Made by a program: the position numbers and the translations under genes. Below are positions 6,071 to 14,955 of a stretch of 24,579 nt of DNA, in pieces. Numbering within the stretch: position 1 is the stretch's first letter; each line of letters begins with the position of its first letter. The notes under the pieces were generated by a model. The model made no database searches. It saw nothing but the letters and a program-made list of their open reading frames with translations, and was not told the DNA's origin. Location of the stretch: NCBI GenBank assembly GCA_016207865.1, contig JACQZD010000081.1, forward strand, positions 1 through 24,579, read 5' to 3'. The stretch comes from Nitrospirota bacterium. Its GTDB lineage: Bacteria; Nitrospirota; Thermodesulfovibrionia; UBA6902; DSMQ01.

Positions 6071-7081
6071 CTATTTCTTATACCTTTCCAGCTCTGCCTT
6101 CAGTTTTTCTATTTCATGCTTAAGCTCTTTCATCTTCAGCTCCCTACCGATGGATGCCTCGTAAAACCTTTCCAGCTCCTCAATCCTCTTTCTGGTATCT
6201 TCTTCCGCTTCTTTGCGCCCGGTGATATCTATGGTTGAACCTACTATTTCTACAGGCTTGCCGTTTTCATCCCGCACCAGCCTTATATCATCCATGAGCC
6301 AGATATATGTTCCATCCGAGCGCTTAAAGCGGTATTCAAATATGCCCTGCCCCTTTTCAAACAAAAGATTAAATTCATCAGAGATACGGCCCCTGTCCTC
6401 AGGATGAATATTGTCTGACCGGAAATTTTTAGACTCCATAAAATTTATAACTTCATAACCGGTTATGGCAGTTATATTGTCACTGATGAAAGTAATGGCG
6501 TGAGGAGGTTCAACCTCCATGGAATAAATAACCGCGGGCGCATACGAAAGCAGGTACTGAAGTCTTTGTTGAACTGTAGAAATGTCTTTCTTTGCCTTCT
6601 CAAGCTCCATGATTTTCTCTTCAAGTTTTGCCGCAACAACCTGACTGTATTTTTCAAGGAATTCGTGATCTTCTTTAATAATTTCAGCGGGGACTGGTTT
6701 TTCCCTTTGAAGACTCAGCACATCAAGGGTGCTGTTAATCTCATCCCAGAATTCAGCAGGCTCCTTGGGTTTTATAATGAACTCATCCGCGCCCAGAGAT
6801 ATGGCAAGCCTGGCCTCATCGTGACCGGTATAAACGGCAGAATAAAAAACAAAGGGGATTTTTTTAAGCGCTTTGTCCTGCCTGACGGCTCTTAAAAACT
6901 GGAAGCCGTCCATCTTAGGCATAAGGGCATCGGATATAATCAGGTCCGGCTTATGCGCCTTGGCCTTTTCAAGCCCTTCCAACCCGTCAGAGGCCTCAAT
7001 CACTTCATTGCCGTGATATACAAGATTATACCTCATAAGCCTTCTGTCATCAGCGTTGTCTTCAACAATAAGTATTCTCAT
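6071..7081 (-). CDS. Response regulator: REC domain plus PAS domain and coiled-coil tail
   Basis: 336 residues, ATG after GGAGG. Residues 1-120 are a receiver domain with acidic Asp8, phospho-acceptor Asp51 (IISDALMPKMDG), Ser82 and Lys105 (FIIKPKE). A coiled-coil stretch (KLEEKIMELEKAKKDISTVQQ) leads to a PAS domain (~178-295; HPEDRGRISDEF, EYRFKRSDGTYIW, then the VGSTIDITGRKEAEE end motif). The last ~40 residues form a coiled coil with the signature IGRELKMKELKHEIEKL, also found at the end of the neighbouring broken sensor. There is no DNA-binding or enzymatic output, so it likely acts through protein contacts. It directly follows the histidine kinase gene (24 nt gap), its probable phosphodonor. 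Confidence 0.85.
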   Translation of the reverse strand: MRILIVEDNADDRRLMRYNLVYHGNEVIEASDGLEGLEKAKAHKPDLIISDALMPKMDGFQFLRAVRQDKALKKIPFVFYSAVYTGHDEARLAISLGADEFIIKPKEPAEFWDEINSTLDVLSLQREKPVPAEIIKEDHEFLEKYSQVVAAKLEEKIMELEKAKKDISTVQQRLQYLLSYAPAVIYSMEVEPPHAITFISDNITAITGYEVINFMESKNFRSDNIHPEDRGRISDEFNLLFEKGQGIFEYRFKRSDGTYIWLMDDIRLVRDENGKPVEIVGSTIDITGRKEAEEDTRKRIEELERFYEASIGRELKMKELKHEIEKLKAELERYKK

Positions 7082-7105
7082 AAAACCTCCGCTTGCAAGT
7101 ATTAG

Positions 7106-9691
7106 CTATATTTTTACAGGTATTCTCATCACAACCCTCGTCCCTTTCCCGTATTCGCTTTCAACAATTATATCACCTTTTAAGGCCTCTGTGACAAGCT
7201 TTTTTGTCAGGTATAACCCGAGCCCGGTGCCGGGAATGCCGCTCAGTTCATGAAGGCGGACAAACGGCTGAAAAAGCTTTGAAATATCCTCATGCATTAT
7301 GCCGATACCCGTGTCTTCAACGCTGATTTTAATAAAATCAGCCTTTTCTTTCTTCTTCTCATCTTCATAACTTCTCATCTTCATAACTTCTATCTTTATC
7401 AAGCCTTTCTCCGTAAACTGCACGGCATTGCTCATAAGATTTACTATACACTGAAGCAGTCTCCGCCGGTCCGTATGCAACCTCTGATGAACTGATTCAA
7501 CTTTTAATTCAAGCCCTTTTTCGCCCGCCTCTTTTTTAAATAAATCCACCACCTCTGTTATCACACCGTCAAGGTCAAAGTCTTCAAGATGAATCTCAAT
7601 TTTACCCGCCTCTATCTTTGAAACGTCAATAACATCATTAACCAATGCAAAAAGGTGTCTGCCGGCTCTTAGTATAGCGGACATATTCATTTTCTGTTCA
7701 TCATTAAGCGGCCCAAGCCACTCATCATGGAGTATGCTTGAAAAACCAATAATAGAATTCAGGGGGGTCCTCAACTCATGGCTCATTGTAGCGACAAATA
7801 AGGACTTGAGGCGGTCAAGCTCTTTGAGCCTTTCATTTGCTTTTTCTAATTCTTTCCTCTTTTGCTCAAGGTCTTCAATAAGGTTCATAAGCGCTTGCTG
7901 CGCTTCTTGAAGTTCGCCCGTGCGCTCTTTTACAAGTTCTTCAAGATGATCGCGGTGTCTCTTGAGTTCTGCCTCGCTCCTTTTACGTTCAGTAATGTCC
8001 CTTACGATGCTGAAGTAAACCTTCCTGCCTCCGTAATCAATAATCCTTGAATTAATTTCTACAGGCATAATAGTCCTGTCTTTTCTGTAATGGGCGGATT
8101 CAAACACTGCCTGTACGTATTTCTGAATAAGGGCCAGCCGTTCAGGCACTCTAACGGCAAATTCCGGGGGGTCAAACTGACGGATATTCTTAGCCAACAA
8201 CTCATCTTTTGCATATCCCAAACGCTCGTAACCGATACGGTTCACATCCAGAAAATTCCCCTCCATGTCCAGAATAAAAATTCCGTCAATGGCTGATTCA
8301 AAGAGCAGACGGAATTTCTCCTCGGATTCGCGCAGCGCCTCTTCAGCCTGCTTGCGTTCGGTGATGTCCCTGAAAATGCCTAAAAGATATGCCTTGCCTC
8401 CGATTATCACAGGGCTTGAGTTAATATCAGCATAAAAGATGCTCCCATTTTTTCTTTTTATAGGGATGTCCATCGCAAGCTTTATCTCTTGCCTTATCTG
8501 TTTTTTGAACTGCTCTAGGACATAAGGCAGGTCGTTTTCAGGATGGATGTCCAGGACGCTGATTTTCTTGAGTTCCTCCTCGTCATAGCCAAGCATTTCG
8601 CATATCATCTTGTTGCCTGTCAGGAATTTCTTTGTCTCAATGTCTGCAAGAAGAATTCCGTCCAGCGCATTATCAAAAACTGTCTTTAACTTTGTCTCTG
8701 ATACTCGCACCATCTCCTCTGCTATTTTGCACTCTGCAATGGTTTTTAAAAGTTTATTCCTGCCGCTTCGGAGTCTCGTGTTTAAAATAAAAAGACCTAT
8801 TGAAATACCAAAGACAAGTGCTAATGATACCGCAATTAAACCGAAGAACCTGATTTCTTTCTGTGAATACCCTGCAAGTATTTTTTTTCCAAACCACTTG
8901 GTATATATACGTTCGTATTCACCGCTTTGGCGTACCTTTCTGATTCCTTCGTTTAAAAGCCCGCGTAGTTCTTTATCACCTTCTCTTACTGCCATTGACC
9001 ACTTCAGGGTCCTTAGCGGCTCCCCTGTCACTTTAATTTTGTCGCCAAGCCTGAGTTCCTGAAACAGATAGGTAACTATCTGTTCGGGATAGACAAACGC
9101 ATCAGCATCACCGGCGATAAGGGAATAAATCCCCTCAACAGGAGTTTTTACAATATGGCATTTTATCTCAGGGAATTGCATCAGATAAAGGTGGCTGATG
9201 TGTTTATTAACACAGGCAACTGTTTTTCCTTTTAATGACTCAAAGCCGGTTATATTATATTGCTCAGACCTGACAATTATGACTTCCTTTATTTCAAGGA
9301 TTGGATCGCTGAAATCAAGAAAGACGTCCCTTTCTTTAGAATATGCTGTATCATGGATGAAATCGGCCCTGCCTGAATTAAGATAATCAAGCACTTCAGT
9401 CCATACAGGGGAATGGATGTAATTCGTTTGACCGCCGATGGCTCTTATGACGGCTGTTGAAAGGTCACGGCCGAAACCTGTTAAATTGCCGTCTTTGTCA
9501 AGCATATTTACCGGAGGAAAATTATCTGAGGAAGCGATAACAAATTCCCGGGTTTCTCGTTGCCTTTCATCCTTAGTTAATGCAAGTGCATCTTTATATG
9601 AATTTACAAGCCAAAAAACCGCTATAACAGCAAACACAAGCAGTTGAAGCCGTACCCTGAGTGGTAAGCAGTTGTTTTTATATTTTTTCAC
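7106..9691 (-). CDS. Hybrid sensor histidine kinase: periplasmic solute-binding domain, two PAS, HisKA, HATPase
   Basis: 861 residues. The GTG at 9691 is preferred over a TTG 36 bp upstream because AGGGAG sits before it and the product starts MKKYKNN. Residues ~15-32 are a first membrane segment; ~45-275 an SBP_bac_3 amino-acid-binding-like domain (VIASSDNFPP, GFGRDLS, GRADFIHDTAYS, SLKGKTVACV); ~280-304 a second membrane segment; two PAS/PAC units (~325-447 and ~458-570, both ending RDITERK); then HisKA with His638 (MSHELRTPLNSIIGF) and HATPase_c (N box NLMSNAVQF, DTGIGI, GTGLGLYL). It senses a small solute outside the membrane and probably phosphorylates the REC-PAS protein encoded next. 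All catalytic motifs are intact. Confidence 0.9.
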   Translation of the reverse strand: MKKYKNNCLPLRVRLQLLVFAVIAVFWLVNSYKDALALTKDERQRETREFVIASSDNFPPVNMLDKDGNLTGFGRDLSTAVIRAIGGQTNYIHSPVWTEVLDYLNSGRADFIHDTAYSKERDVFLDFSDPILEIKEVIIVRSEQYNITGFESLKGKTVACVNKHISHLYLMQFPEIKCHIVKTPVEGIYSLIAGDADAFVYPEQIVTYLFQELRLGDKIKVTGEPLRTLKWSMAVREGDKELRGLLNEGIRKVRQSGEYERIYTKWFGKKILAGYSQKEIRFFGLIAVSLALVFGISIGLFILNTRLRSGRNKLLKTIAECKIAEEMVRVSETKLKTVFDNALDGILLADIETKKFLTGNKMICEMLGYDEEELKKISVLDIHPENDLPYVLEQFKKQIRQEIKLAMDIPIKRKNGSIFYADINSSPVIIGGKAYLLGIFRDITERKQAEEALRESEEKFRLLFESAIDGIFILDMEGNFLDVNRIGYERLGYAKDELLAKNIRQFDPPEFAVRVPERLALIQKYVQAVFESAHYRKDRTIMPVEINSRIIDYGGRKVYFSIVRDITERKRSEAELKRHRDHLEELVKERTGELQEAQQALMNLIEDLEQKRKELEKANERLKELDRLKSLFVATMSHELRTPLNSIIGFSSILHDEWLGPLNDEQKMNMSAILRAGRHLFALVNDVIDVSKIEAGKIEIHLEDFDLDGVITEVVDLFKKEAGEKGLELKVESVHQRLHTDRRRLLQCIVNLMSNAVQFTEKGLIKIEVMKMRSYEDEKKKEKADFIKISVEDTGIGIMHEDISKLFQPFVRLHELSGIPGTGLGLYLTKKLVTEALKGDIIVESEYGKGTRVVMRIPVKI

Positions 9692-9710
9692 CTTGCTCCC
9701 TGCAACACTC

Positions 9711-9820
9711 TTAGGGTCAAGCGCCAAGGGTCATGGGTCAAGGAAATACAATTCCTTCCTTGTTACATGCAACTTGACCCTTCGCTGCTGTCTTTAATCC
9801 TTGCTACTGGACCCTGTCTG
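9711..9820. repeat. GGGTCAAG-type word repeat and hairpin between sensor genes
   Basis: GGGTCAAG, GGGTCAT and GGGTCAAG follow one another at 9714-9742 and are answered by CTTGACCC at 9773-9780, giving a hairpin with an inner AAGGAA/TTCCTT stem. The adjoining 3' end of the upstream sensor gene (minus strand GGGTCCAGTAGCAAGGAT) matches GGGTCAAGCAGCAAGG at 11675-11697, so the sensor's last codons (TGSSSKD) are repeat-derived. Confidence 0.65.
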
Positions 9821-11068
9821 TTTCTCCAATTCCTTAATCCTCTTCTTTATCTCAATCATATCCAGCTCCCTGCCGATAAAAAGCTTATTAAGTCTCTGAA
9901 TCTCTGTAATCTTTGCCTCAAGTTCGGCAGTCCTTTCTTTCACCAGTCCTTCAAGATGTTCTCTGTATTTTTTCAGTTCATCCTCTGCCTTCTTGCGCTC
10001 GCTAATGTCCTGAACAATACCAACACCTGATAGGGGCTCGCCTTCCTGACTGAACACCAGGTCGGCCTTTTCATGCACCCATTTGACTTCTCCTTCCACC
10101 ATGATGCGGTGTTCTATATCATAAGGCTGCCGGGCCAAAGCAGCCTTCCAGCAGCTATTCACATAAGCCCTGTCCTCAGGATGAACTCTATCGAGAAACG
10201 CTTCATAGGTCAGAGGCATATTAAAGGGAATGCCGAATATCCGATAGACCTCATCAGACCACTTCAGCTCGTTCCCTGGAACGTCGAGATGCCAGCTTCC
10301 AATATGAGCAACTTCCTGGGCCTGCTTCATCTCGTCTTCTCTTTTTCTTATCTCCTCCTCTGCTTGTTTAAGCTCTGTAATGTTCCGGGCGTAATGGACC
10401 GAGCCGGTAAGGTTGCCTCGTGAGTCGTGCAGGGGGGAGACGGAGACGAGAAACCAGCCCCCGAGGAGGTCCTCGTATATCTCAGTCATATGGGGCTTCC
10501 CGTCAGCGAGGAGTTTTTTGTGGGGGCACTCCGGTTTTGGGTTGTTCATTCCATGGACATGCTCGTAACAGGTAAGCCCGACAGTCTCTTCCGGGGTTTT
10601 GCCCAAGGCTTCGGCCATCGCCTTGTTCGCCTTCACTATCCTGTAGTTTGTGTCAAGAATCATGAGAGGGTCAACAATTGAATCAAAAGTTCTCTCCCAC
10701 TCTTCCTTTGCCTCTTTTATTTTTTCTTCCGCCTGCTTGCGTTTTCCCTCTTCCTTCACTATCAACCAGGCCCTTGCGCCCAGCAGTGAGAAGACAATTC
10801 CGAATAAGAATATAATACCAACTATAAGGATAAGCCTGTTCCTGAAAGAAATCAGTCCGGAAAGCACATCCTGTTCCGCAGATGCCACAACAATGGACCA
10901 GAATGTATTGCCGAGTTGAATCGGCTTATACACGGCGTATTTTTTTATCTGTCCCACAGGCCGGTCGCCTATTCTGTCAAACGTGTATTCCGCAGCACCT
11001 TCATGTCCCTTCAGCATATCATTCACCATGGCAATAATCGAAGGGTAAGCCTTGTAGTTTTCAAACAC
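9794..11068 (-). pseudogene. 3' part of a broken Cache-PAS-PAS sensor gene
   Basis: The frame opens in mid-domain (VFENYKAYPSIIAMVNDMLKG), which is the membrane-proximal half of a double-Cache ligand domain, and has only a GTG with no ribosome site. It continues with a membrane helix (LILIVGIIFLFGIVFSLLG, residues ~84-105), PAS1 (~135-250, FDSIVDPLMILDTNYRIVKANKA... ARNITELKQ), PAS2 (~255-370, AHIGSWHLDVPGNELKWSDEVYRIFG... VQDISERKKAED) and a coiled-coil end with the signature FIGRELDMIEIKKRIKEL. There is no histidine kinase domain. The 5' half lies in another frame just upstream and overlaps by 8 bp. An intact version would have fed a partner kinase, perhaps the one encoded next. Confidence 0.75.
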
Positions 11069-11621
11069 GGATCTTTATCACATCAAGGTAACGTTTTGCC
11101 AGACTTTCAAAGTTTATTACTATAGCGATAGTGCCTTTAAATACAGCGCCCTTAAATACCGGCACATGAAGGGCAACAGCATCAAACCCCTGAACTGTCT
11201 TGAACACATCGCTTATGACCGGCTTGTGCTTTTTTAGTATCTCCTGAACATGTTTCTGTTCCGAGATATTGCTCCCTATGACACGGCTGAAAGGAACTGT
11301 ATAGATTATTGTTCCTCCTTCATCCATACGGGTGATGGACCTGATTTCCTCCTGGTGGGCTTCATAGAAAAATTTGATATAGCGTTTCCCGGCAGCATCG
11401 GTATTGATGATGTCATCAATTTTTGCAAAGGAGGTCAGTATCCCGGTCCATGTTCTAAAAAAATCCTCAATCCCAAGGGCCGCCTGTCTCGCATGGACCA
11501 CCTGTTCATCGTTTAATTTTTTGAGCGCAGTGTTCTTGGCCTCTTTGTAAAAGGCATTGAATACTAAAGCGCAGACTGCGCTGAATGTGATTACAAAAAA
11601 AACAAGGGTTCTTTTTTTCAT
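11061..11621 (-). pseudogene. 5' part of the same broken sensor gene (membrane anchor and half Cache domain)
   Basis: It starts at ATG 11621 with GAGG upstream (a TTG six bases earlier is less likely). The product has a membrane anchor (TLVFFVITFSAVCALVFNAFY) and the first half of a Cache domain (FFRTWTGILTSFAKIDDI, ITRMDEGGTIIYTVP, DVFKTVQGFDAVALHVPVF), then ends abruptly as NFESLAKRYLDVIKIRV*. In relatives KI is followed by G.TGYAW.I..DG and ~25 residues later by KSVFEN. Here that stretch is missing and the frame shifts, so a deletion of roughly 80 bp probably split one gene in two. The join (AAGATCCGTGTTTGAAAAC) contains ATC, which could have been the microhomology. Confidence 0.75.
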
Positions 11622-11667
11622 TGGCAAAACCTCATGCGCCTCACAGCTTCAGGTCCACTTTTTTTTA

Positions 11668-11697
11668 TCCTTGACCCTTGCTGCTTGACCCTATCTG
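11668..11697. repeat. GGGTCAAG word repeat (second site)
   Basis: On the minus strand GGGTCAAGCAGCAAGGGTCAAGG lies between the DUF4143 stop and the sensor start. It is the same word family as at 9711-9820 and probably has a common origin. Confidence 0.6.
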
Positions 11698-11708
11698 TTA
11701 TTTATGTT

Positions 11709-12620
11709 TCAAAACAATATCTTTACCGGCAGGGCATACAGATTTTCTCCGAATGGCAGGATATGCTCTCCCATATAAAAAACATACCCTGCTGATAAGT
11801 TGCCAGCGCTTTTCCCAAGGTCTATGATATGCCTGAAATCACTCTTTGTTACTGTCTGAGAAAACTTTGCTTCAACAGCAACAATGGAATCGCCTTTTTC
11901 AACGATAAAGTCTATCTCTTTTCTGTCAAAAGTCCTGTAAAAGAACACCTGTGCAGGATGTTCCGCGTATTTTACCGCCTTTAACAATTCAGCAAAAACA
12001 AATGTTTCAAAAACAGCTCCTTTATAATGAGATGCCATTAACTGCTGGGAAGAGGAAATGCCGAGAAGATATGAGACAACGCCGCTGTCTGTAAAAAATA
12101 TTTTACTGCTCTTTACAAACCGCTTATTGATATTTTTACTGTAAGGTTTTAGAAGATAAATCTGATATGTCAGTTCCAGAAGCTTTAGGTAATTATCCAG
12201 TGTTTTGATGTCTATGCCGGCGTCGCGCGCAATATCTGTTTTAATCAGTACCTGCGAGGAACGCGAGGCAAGCATATTAAACATCCTGATAAACTTATCC
12301 ATATGCCGCAATTTCCCAATATCGCGGATATCGCGCTCTATATAAGTGCTTATGTAGGAACCGAACCAGAGATACCTGCCTTTTGGGTCGTCAATCTTTT
12401 GCACCTCCGGGTATCCGCCGTTGATGATATGCATGATTATGTTGTCCCTTTTAATATCAGACAGCTTAACCGCAGCAATATTTTTAGAGAACAGGGTATT
12501 CAGGACCTTGTCATTCCGGGAAGCCATTTCCTTACAGCTTAGCGGCATAAGTTCAAGAACCACGATCCTTCCCGACAGCGTATCGGCTACGTCTTTGTAT
12601 GCCATGATATTTGATGACAC
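11709..12620 (-). CDS. DUF4143-type ATPase, N-terminal AAA domain truncated
   Basis: 303 residues from a GTG preceded by GGAGGGAT. It opens at SSNIMAYKDVADTLSGRIVVLELMPLS, which in full-length AAA_14/DUF4143 proteins is the sensor region late in the ATPase (LTGSSN...L.GR...L.PLS), so ~100 residues carrying Walker A and B are absent. The rest is complete: a linker (GGYPEV, YISTYIERDIRDIG), a winged-helix part (IKTDIARDAGIDIKTLDNYLKLLELTYQIYLL) and a C-terminal nuclease-like DUF4143 core (GAVFETFVFAEL, FYRTFDRKEIDFIVE, VAVEAKFS: the D...ExK pattern of PD-(D/E)XK folds). Without a P-loop it cannot hydrolyse ATP in the usual way. It is probably a gene remnant, though its ribosome site leaves room for a shortened product. 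Confidence 0.75.
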   Translation of the reverse strand: MSSNIMAYKDVADTLSGRIVVLELMPLSCKEMASRNDKVLNTLFSKNIAAVKLSDIKRDNIIMHIINGGYPEVQKIDDPKGRYLWFGSYISTYIERDIRDIGKLRHMDKFIRMFNMLASRSSQVLIKTDIARDAGIDIKTLDNYLKLLELTYQIYLLKPYSKNINKRFVKSSKIFFTDSGVVSYLLGISSSQQLMASHYKGAVFETFVFAELLKAVKYAEHPAQVFFYRTFDRKEIDFIVEKGDSIVAVEAKFSQTVTKSDFRHIIDLGKSAGNLSAGYVFYMGEHILPFGENLYALPVKILF

Positions 12621-12713
12621 ATCCCTCCTTTTTTGCTTCCAATTTCACCTTAAAATGTGTCTATTAAACCGGGGGAACTCCACAGGCTTAACTTGGAAAG
12701 GCGTTTGAAGTGT

Positions 12714-12784
12714 TGTGCGTTCATCGCGTTTATTACGTTTATCGCGTTTGTTGCGTTTGTTGCAATATAACGCTTTACGCAATC
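12714..12784. repeat. GCGTTYAT word array R2
   Basis: About six GCGTTTAT/GCGTTTGTT words in a row, then the complement (ATAACGCTTTACGC). With R3 and a promoter-like site it makes up the 301-nt stretch 12621-12921, which has no gene; 12621-12713 has no other recognisable feature beyond the DUF4143 ribosome site. Confidence 0.8.
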
Positions 12785-12796
12785 ATTTAATATAAA

Positions 12797-12825
12797 ACTA
12801 TCTCATATATTAGGCGAGCTGTCAA
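12797..12825 (-). promoter_or_regulatory. Promoter candidate for the signalling block
   Basis: On the minus strand TTGACA (12825-12820), a 17-nt spacer and GATAGT (12802-12797). It lies between arrays R3 and R2, beyond the end of the CODH/ACS operon, and would serve the DUF4143, sensor, kinase and regulator genes. Confidence 0.5.
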
Positions 12826-12847
12826 GGGAAATACCTTAGGGGGAAAA

Positions 12848-12925
12848 TGCGTTCATTGCGTTTATAGCGTTGTGCGTTTTTCGCGCTATGAACGCACAAC
12901 GCTATAACGCTATAAACGTTATTAT
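12848..12925. repeat. GCGTTYAT word array R3 forming a long hairpin at the operon end
   Basis: A perfect 16-bp inverted repeat (12863-12878 TATAGCGTTGTGCGTT with 12891-12906) around a 12-nt loop, extended by imperfect pairing to arms of ~30 bp. It begins at the nuoG-like stop codon and could end transcription or protect the mRNA 3' end; there is no T-run, so it is not a standard intrinsic terminator. Confidence 0.8.
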
Positions 12926-14943
12926 ACTGCCGCTTTTTCCGCTTCCTTAAGCCACAAAAGCCTTGACGCGCAAACGAGGGGCTCATTGACAGACCGGGTG
13001 AACTCCGCCGGGTCTATATCAAGCCCCTGCTTTTTCTCAAAGCGGCTGACTTTTGGTTTTGCGCCCTTTTCAAATGCGGCTTTAAACTTTGCGACTGATT
13101 CCTTAATGGGCGTTCCCATTGCCTTTGAAAGCGCGATAAAAATATCTTTATGCTGTTTTGCCTCGCCGTGAGGTTCCACAGCCATTGTCACATTCTTGAC
13201 CTTGCCTAAATAATTTATTACCGTTCCCTCTGATTCAAGAAACGACGCGGAGGGAAGGACTATATCCGCCTGTTTTGCAAGTTCTGTAAGATATGATGTC
13301 TGGACCATGAGCAAATCAACGTCAGGTCTTTTATTTACAGGCGGTTCAGCGATTACGTAGAGGGCTTTAATCCCTTTGCCCTGAATCATTTCACTGTAGG
13401 TTTTACCCTCTGTAACTAAGCCCATTGCAACAACGCCCCGTGCGTTAGCCTCGTAAGGCACTGCGACAACCTTGGCATTGACAATCATGCTGATATTTTT
13501 TGCCGCTCCGAATAATGAAGGAGCCGTGAAGATGACAGGCTCTTTTGCCGCAGTTAAAAACTCCACTGCCTTTTCCGCTTCTTCGGTTACATCAACATTT
13601 GCAATCTCCGGCTCCATTTCCTTCGGAGCCTTAGTGCCGTTTAAAATCATGGCCCTTGCAATCCGGGCCAAGGTCTGAGCCTCATCGCCCTGAATGTTCA
13701 GGTTTGCTATGGAAGAAAGTTTTGTCTCTCCTGAATTTATCACAATAAGCTTCGCGCCCCTTGAAGCCATTTTCCTGATTCCCGCATCAAGCGCCGGAAG
13801 CGCCCTTTCACACTGTGAGGGATTAAGCCCGGCGACAATAAACAAGTCTGCTGAATCCATCTGCACGGCATCGGAATATTTCATGGATGCGGCGTCGGCA
13901 TAAAGGCTGACGGTCGTATCAACATTCTTTGTCTTTACGGCGTCCGAGGCAAACTTAGAGAGGACAAACGCATCCTGATTTAAAATCCCGCCCGTGGTTA
14001 TAATGCCTGCGGCTTCGCCTGCATTTTTTAGTCCTCCCGCAACTGCCTTTAAGGCCTCTTCCCATGAAATTTCCTTAAGCTCTTTGCCAGTTCTTTTGAG
14101 CGGTACCGTGACTCTCGCATCCGATAAAAGCGAATCAAATCCAAACCTGCCTATAGCGCAGATATATCTTTCCACAGAGCCTTTATCCGCGCCTGCATTT
14201 ACCTTGACCACTTCCCCGTCTTTTGTGCTGACTGTGATGTCACAGCCGTTTCCGCAGGAAAGGCATACTGATTTAATTTTGTCATATTCCCATTCCCGGC
14301 CCTTTCTCCACCTGTCAGCCTCAAGCAGGGCATTAACAGGGCACGCATCAACACAGCTTCCGCAGAAGGTGCATGACGACTCCTGAAGCGGTTTGTCCCT
14401 GGCTGTAACAACCTTGGCCCCGACGCCCCGGCCCATAAATTCCAGGACATTGGTCCCCTGCTCCTTGCAGACCCTTACGCATCTTCCGCAAAGGATGCAG
14501 TAATCAGGGTCGCGCTTTATGAACGGGTTTGCCTCATCAACAGGATAGCCGAATTTCTTTCTTGTAAACGACGACTCCTTGAGTTCAAAGTCATAGGCGT
14601 ATTTCTGGAGCTTGCATACGCCAGCCTTTGTGCAGGTCATGCAGTCCAGCGGATGTATGGAGAGGATAAGGTCAATGACGAATTTACGCATCTCCTGAAT
14701 TTTTTCGGTCTGCGTGTTTACAACCATGCCTTCTTTGACCTTTGTGGTGCAGGCAATCATGGGAGCCTTTGAGCCTTCAATCTCAACAAGGCAGAGCCTG
14801 CATGCACCCACTCCCCTCATGCCTTTCATGTAGCAGAGGTTGGGGATGTGAATACCTGCGGTCTTAGCCGCATCAATAAGGTTCAGGCCCTCAGGCGCAT
14901 GGACCTCCTTGCCGTCTATTTTAAGATTAACTGTCTTTGACAT
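12922..14943 (-). CDS. NuoG-like iron-sulfur/molybdopterin-fold subunit
   Basis: 673 residues, ATG after GGAGG. Residues 1-75 are a [2Fe-2S] ferredoxin domain (Cys37, 48, 51, 65); then the His-Cys [4Fe-4S] site (His97, Cys101, 104, 110), two [4Fe-4S] sites (Cys149/152/155/159 and 191/194/197/201) and the N-terminal [4Fe-4S] of the molybdopterin oxidoreductase fold (Cys227, 230, 234, 262). The remainder is a molybdopterin-type domain ending ADIVLPSASFLESEGTVIN, without the molydop-binding C-terminal domain and without a Cys/Sec catalytic motif like that of formate dehydrogenase. It is therefore a NuoG-type electron conduit, shorter than FdhA. With the NuoE- and NuoF-like proteins it would form an NAD(P)H-linked module beside CODH/ACS. 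Repeat R3 begins at its stop. Confidence 0.85.
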   Translation of the reverse strand: MSKTVNLKIDGKEVHAPEGLNLIDAAKTAGIHIPNLCYMKGMRGVGACRLCLVEIEGSKAPMIACTTKVKEGMVVNTQTEKIQEMRKFVIDLILSIHPLDCMTCTKAGVCKLQKYAYDFELKESSFTRKKFGYPVDEANPFIKRDPDYCILCGRCVRVCKEQGTNVLEFMGRGVGAKVVTARDKPLQESSCTFCGSCVDACPVNALLEADRWRKGREWEYDKIKSVCLSCGNGCDITVSTKDGEVVKVNAGADKGSVERYICAIGRFGFDSLLSDARVTVPLKRTGKELKEISWEEALKAVAGGLKNAGEAAGIITTGGILNQDAFVLSKFASDAVKTKNVDTTVSLYADAASMKYSDAVQMDSADLFIVAGLNPSQCERALPALDAGIRKMASRGAKLIVINSGETKLSSIANLNIQGDEAQTLARIARAMILNGTKAPKEMEPEIANVDVTEEAEKAVEFLTAAKEPVIFTAPSLFGAAKNISMIVNAKVVAVPYEANARGVVAMGLVTEGKTYSEMIQGKGIKALYVIAEPPVNKRPDVDLLMVQTSYLTELAKQADIVLPSASFLESEGTVINYLGKVKNVTMAVEPHGEAKQHKDIFIALSKAMGTPIKESVAKFKAAFEKGAKPKVSRFEKKQGLDIDPAEFTRSVNEPLVCASRLLWLKEAEKAAV

Positions 14944-14955
14944 TTTAAACCTCCG

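Noticed and set aside
6071..7081. DNA-binding response regulator
   Set aside because: After the REC domain there is only a PAS domain and a coiled coil, with no helix-turn-helix.
9692..9727. TTG start for the histidine kinase
   Set aside because: The added residues come from the GGGTCAAG repeat; GTG 9691 has an AGGGAG ribosome site.
12714..12925. CRISPR array
   Set aside because: Words are only 7-9 bp with no unique spacers of constant length and no cas genes.
12922..14943. Formate dehydrogenase catalytic subunit
   Set aside because: No Cys/Sec catalytic motif and no molydop-binding C-terminal domain; the four-cluster N-terminus alone fits NuoG equally well.
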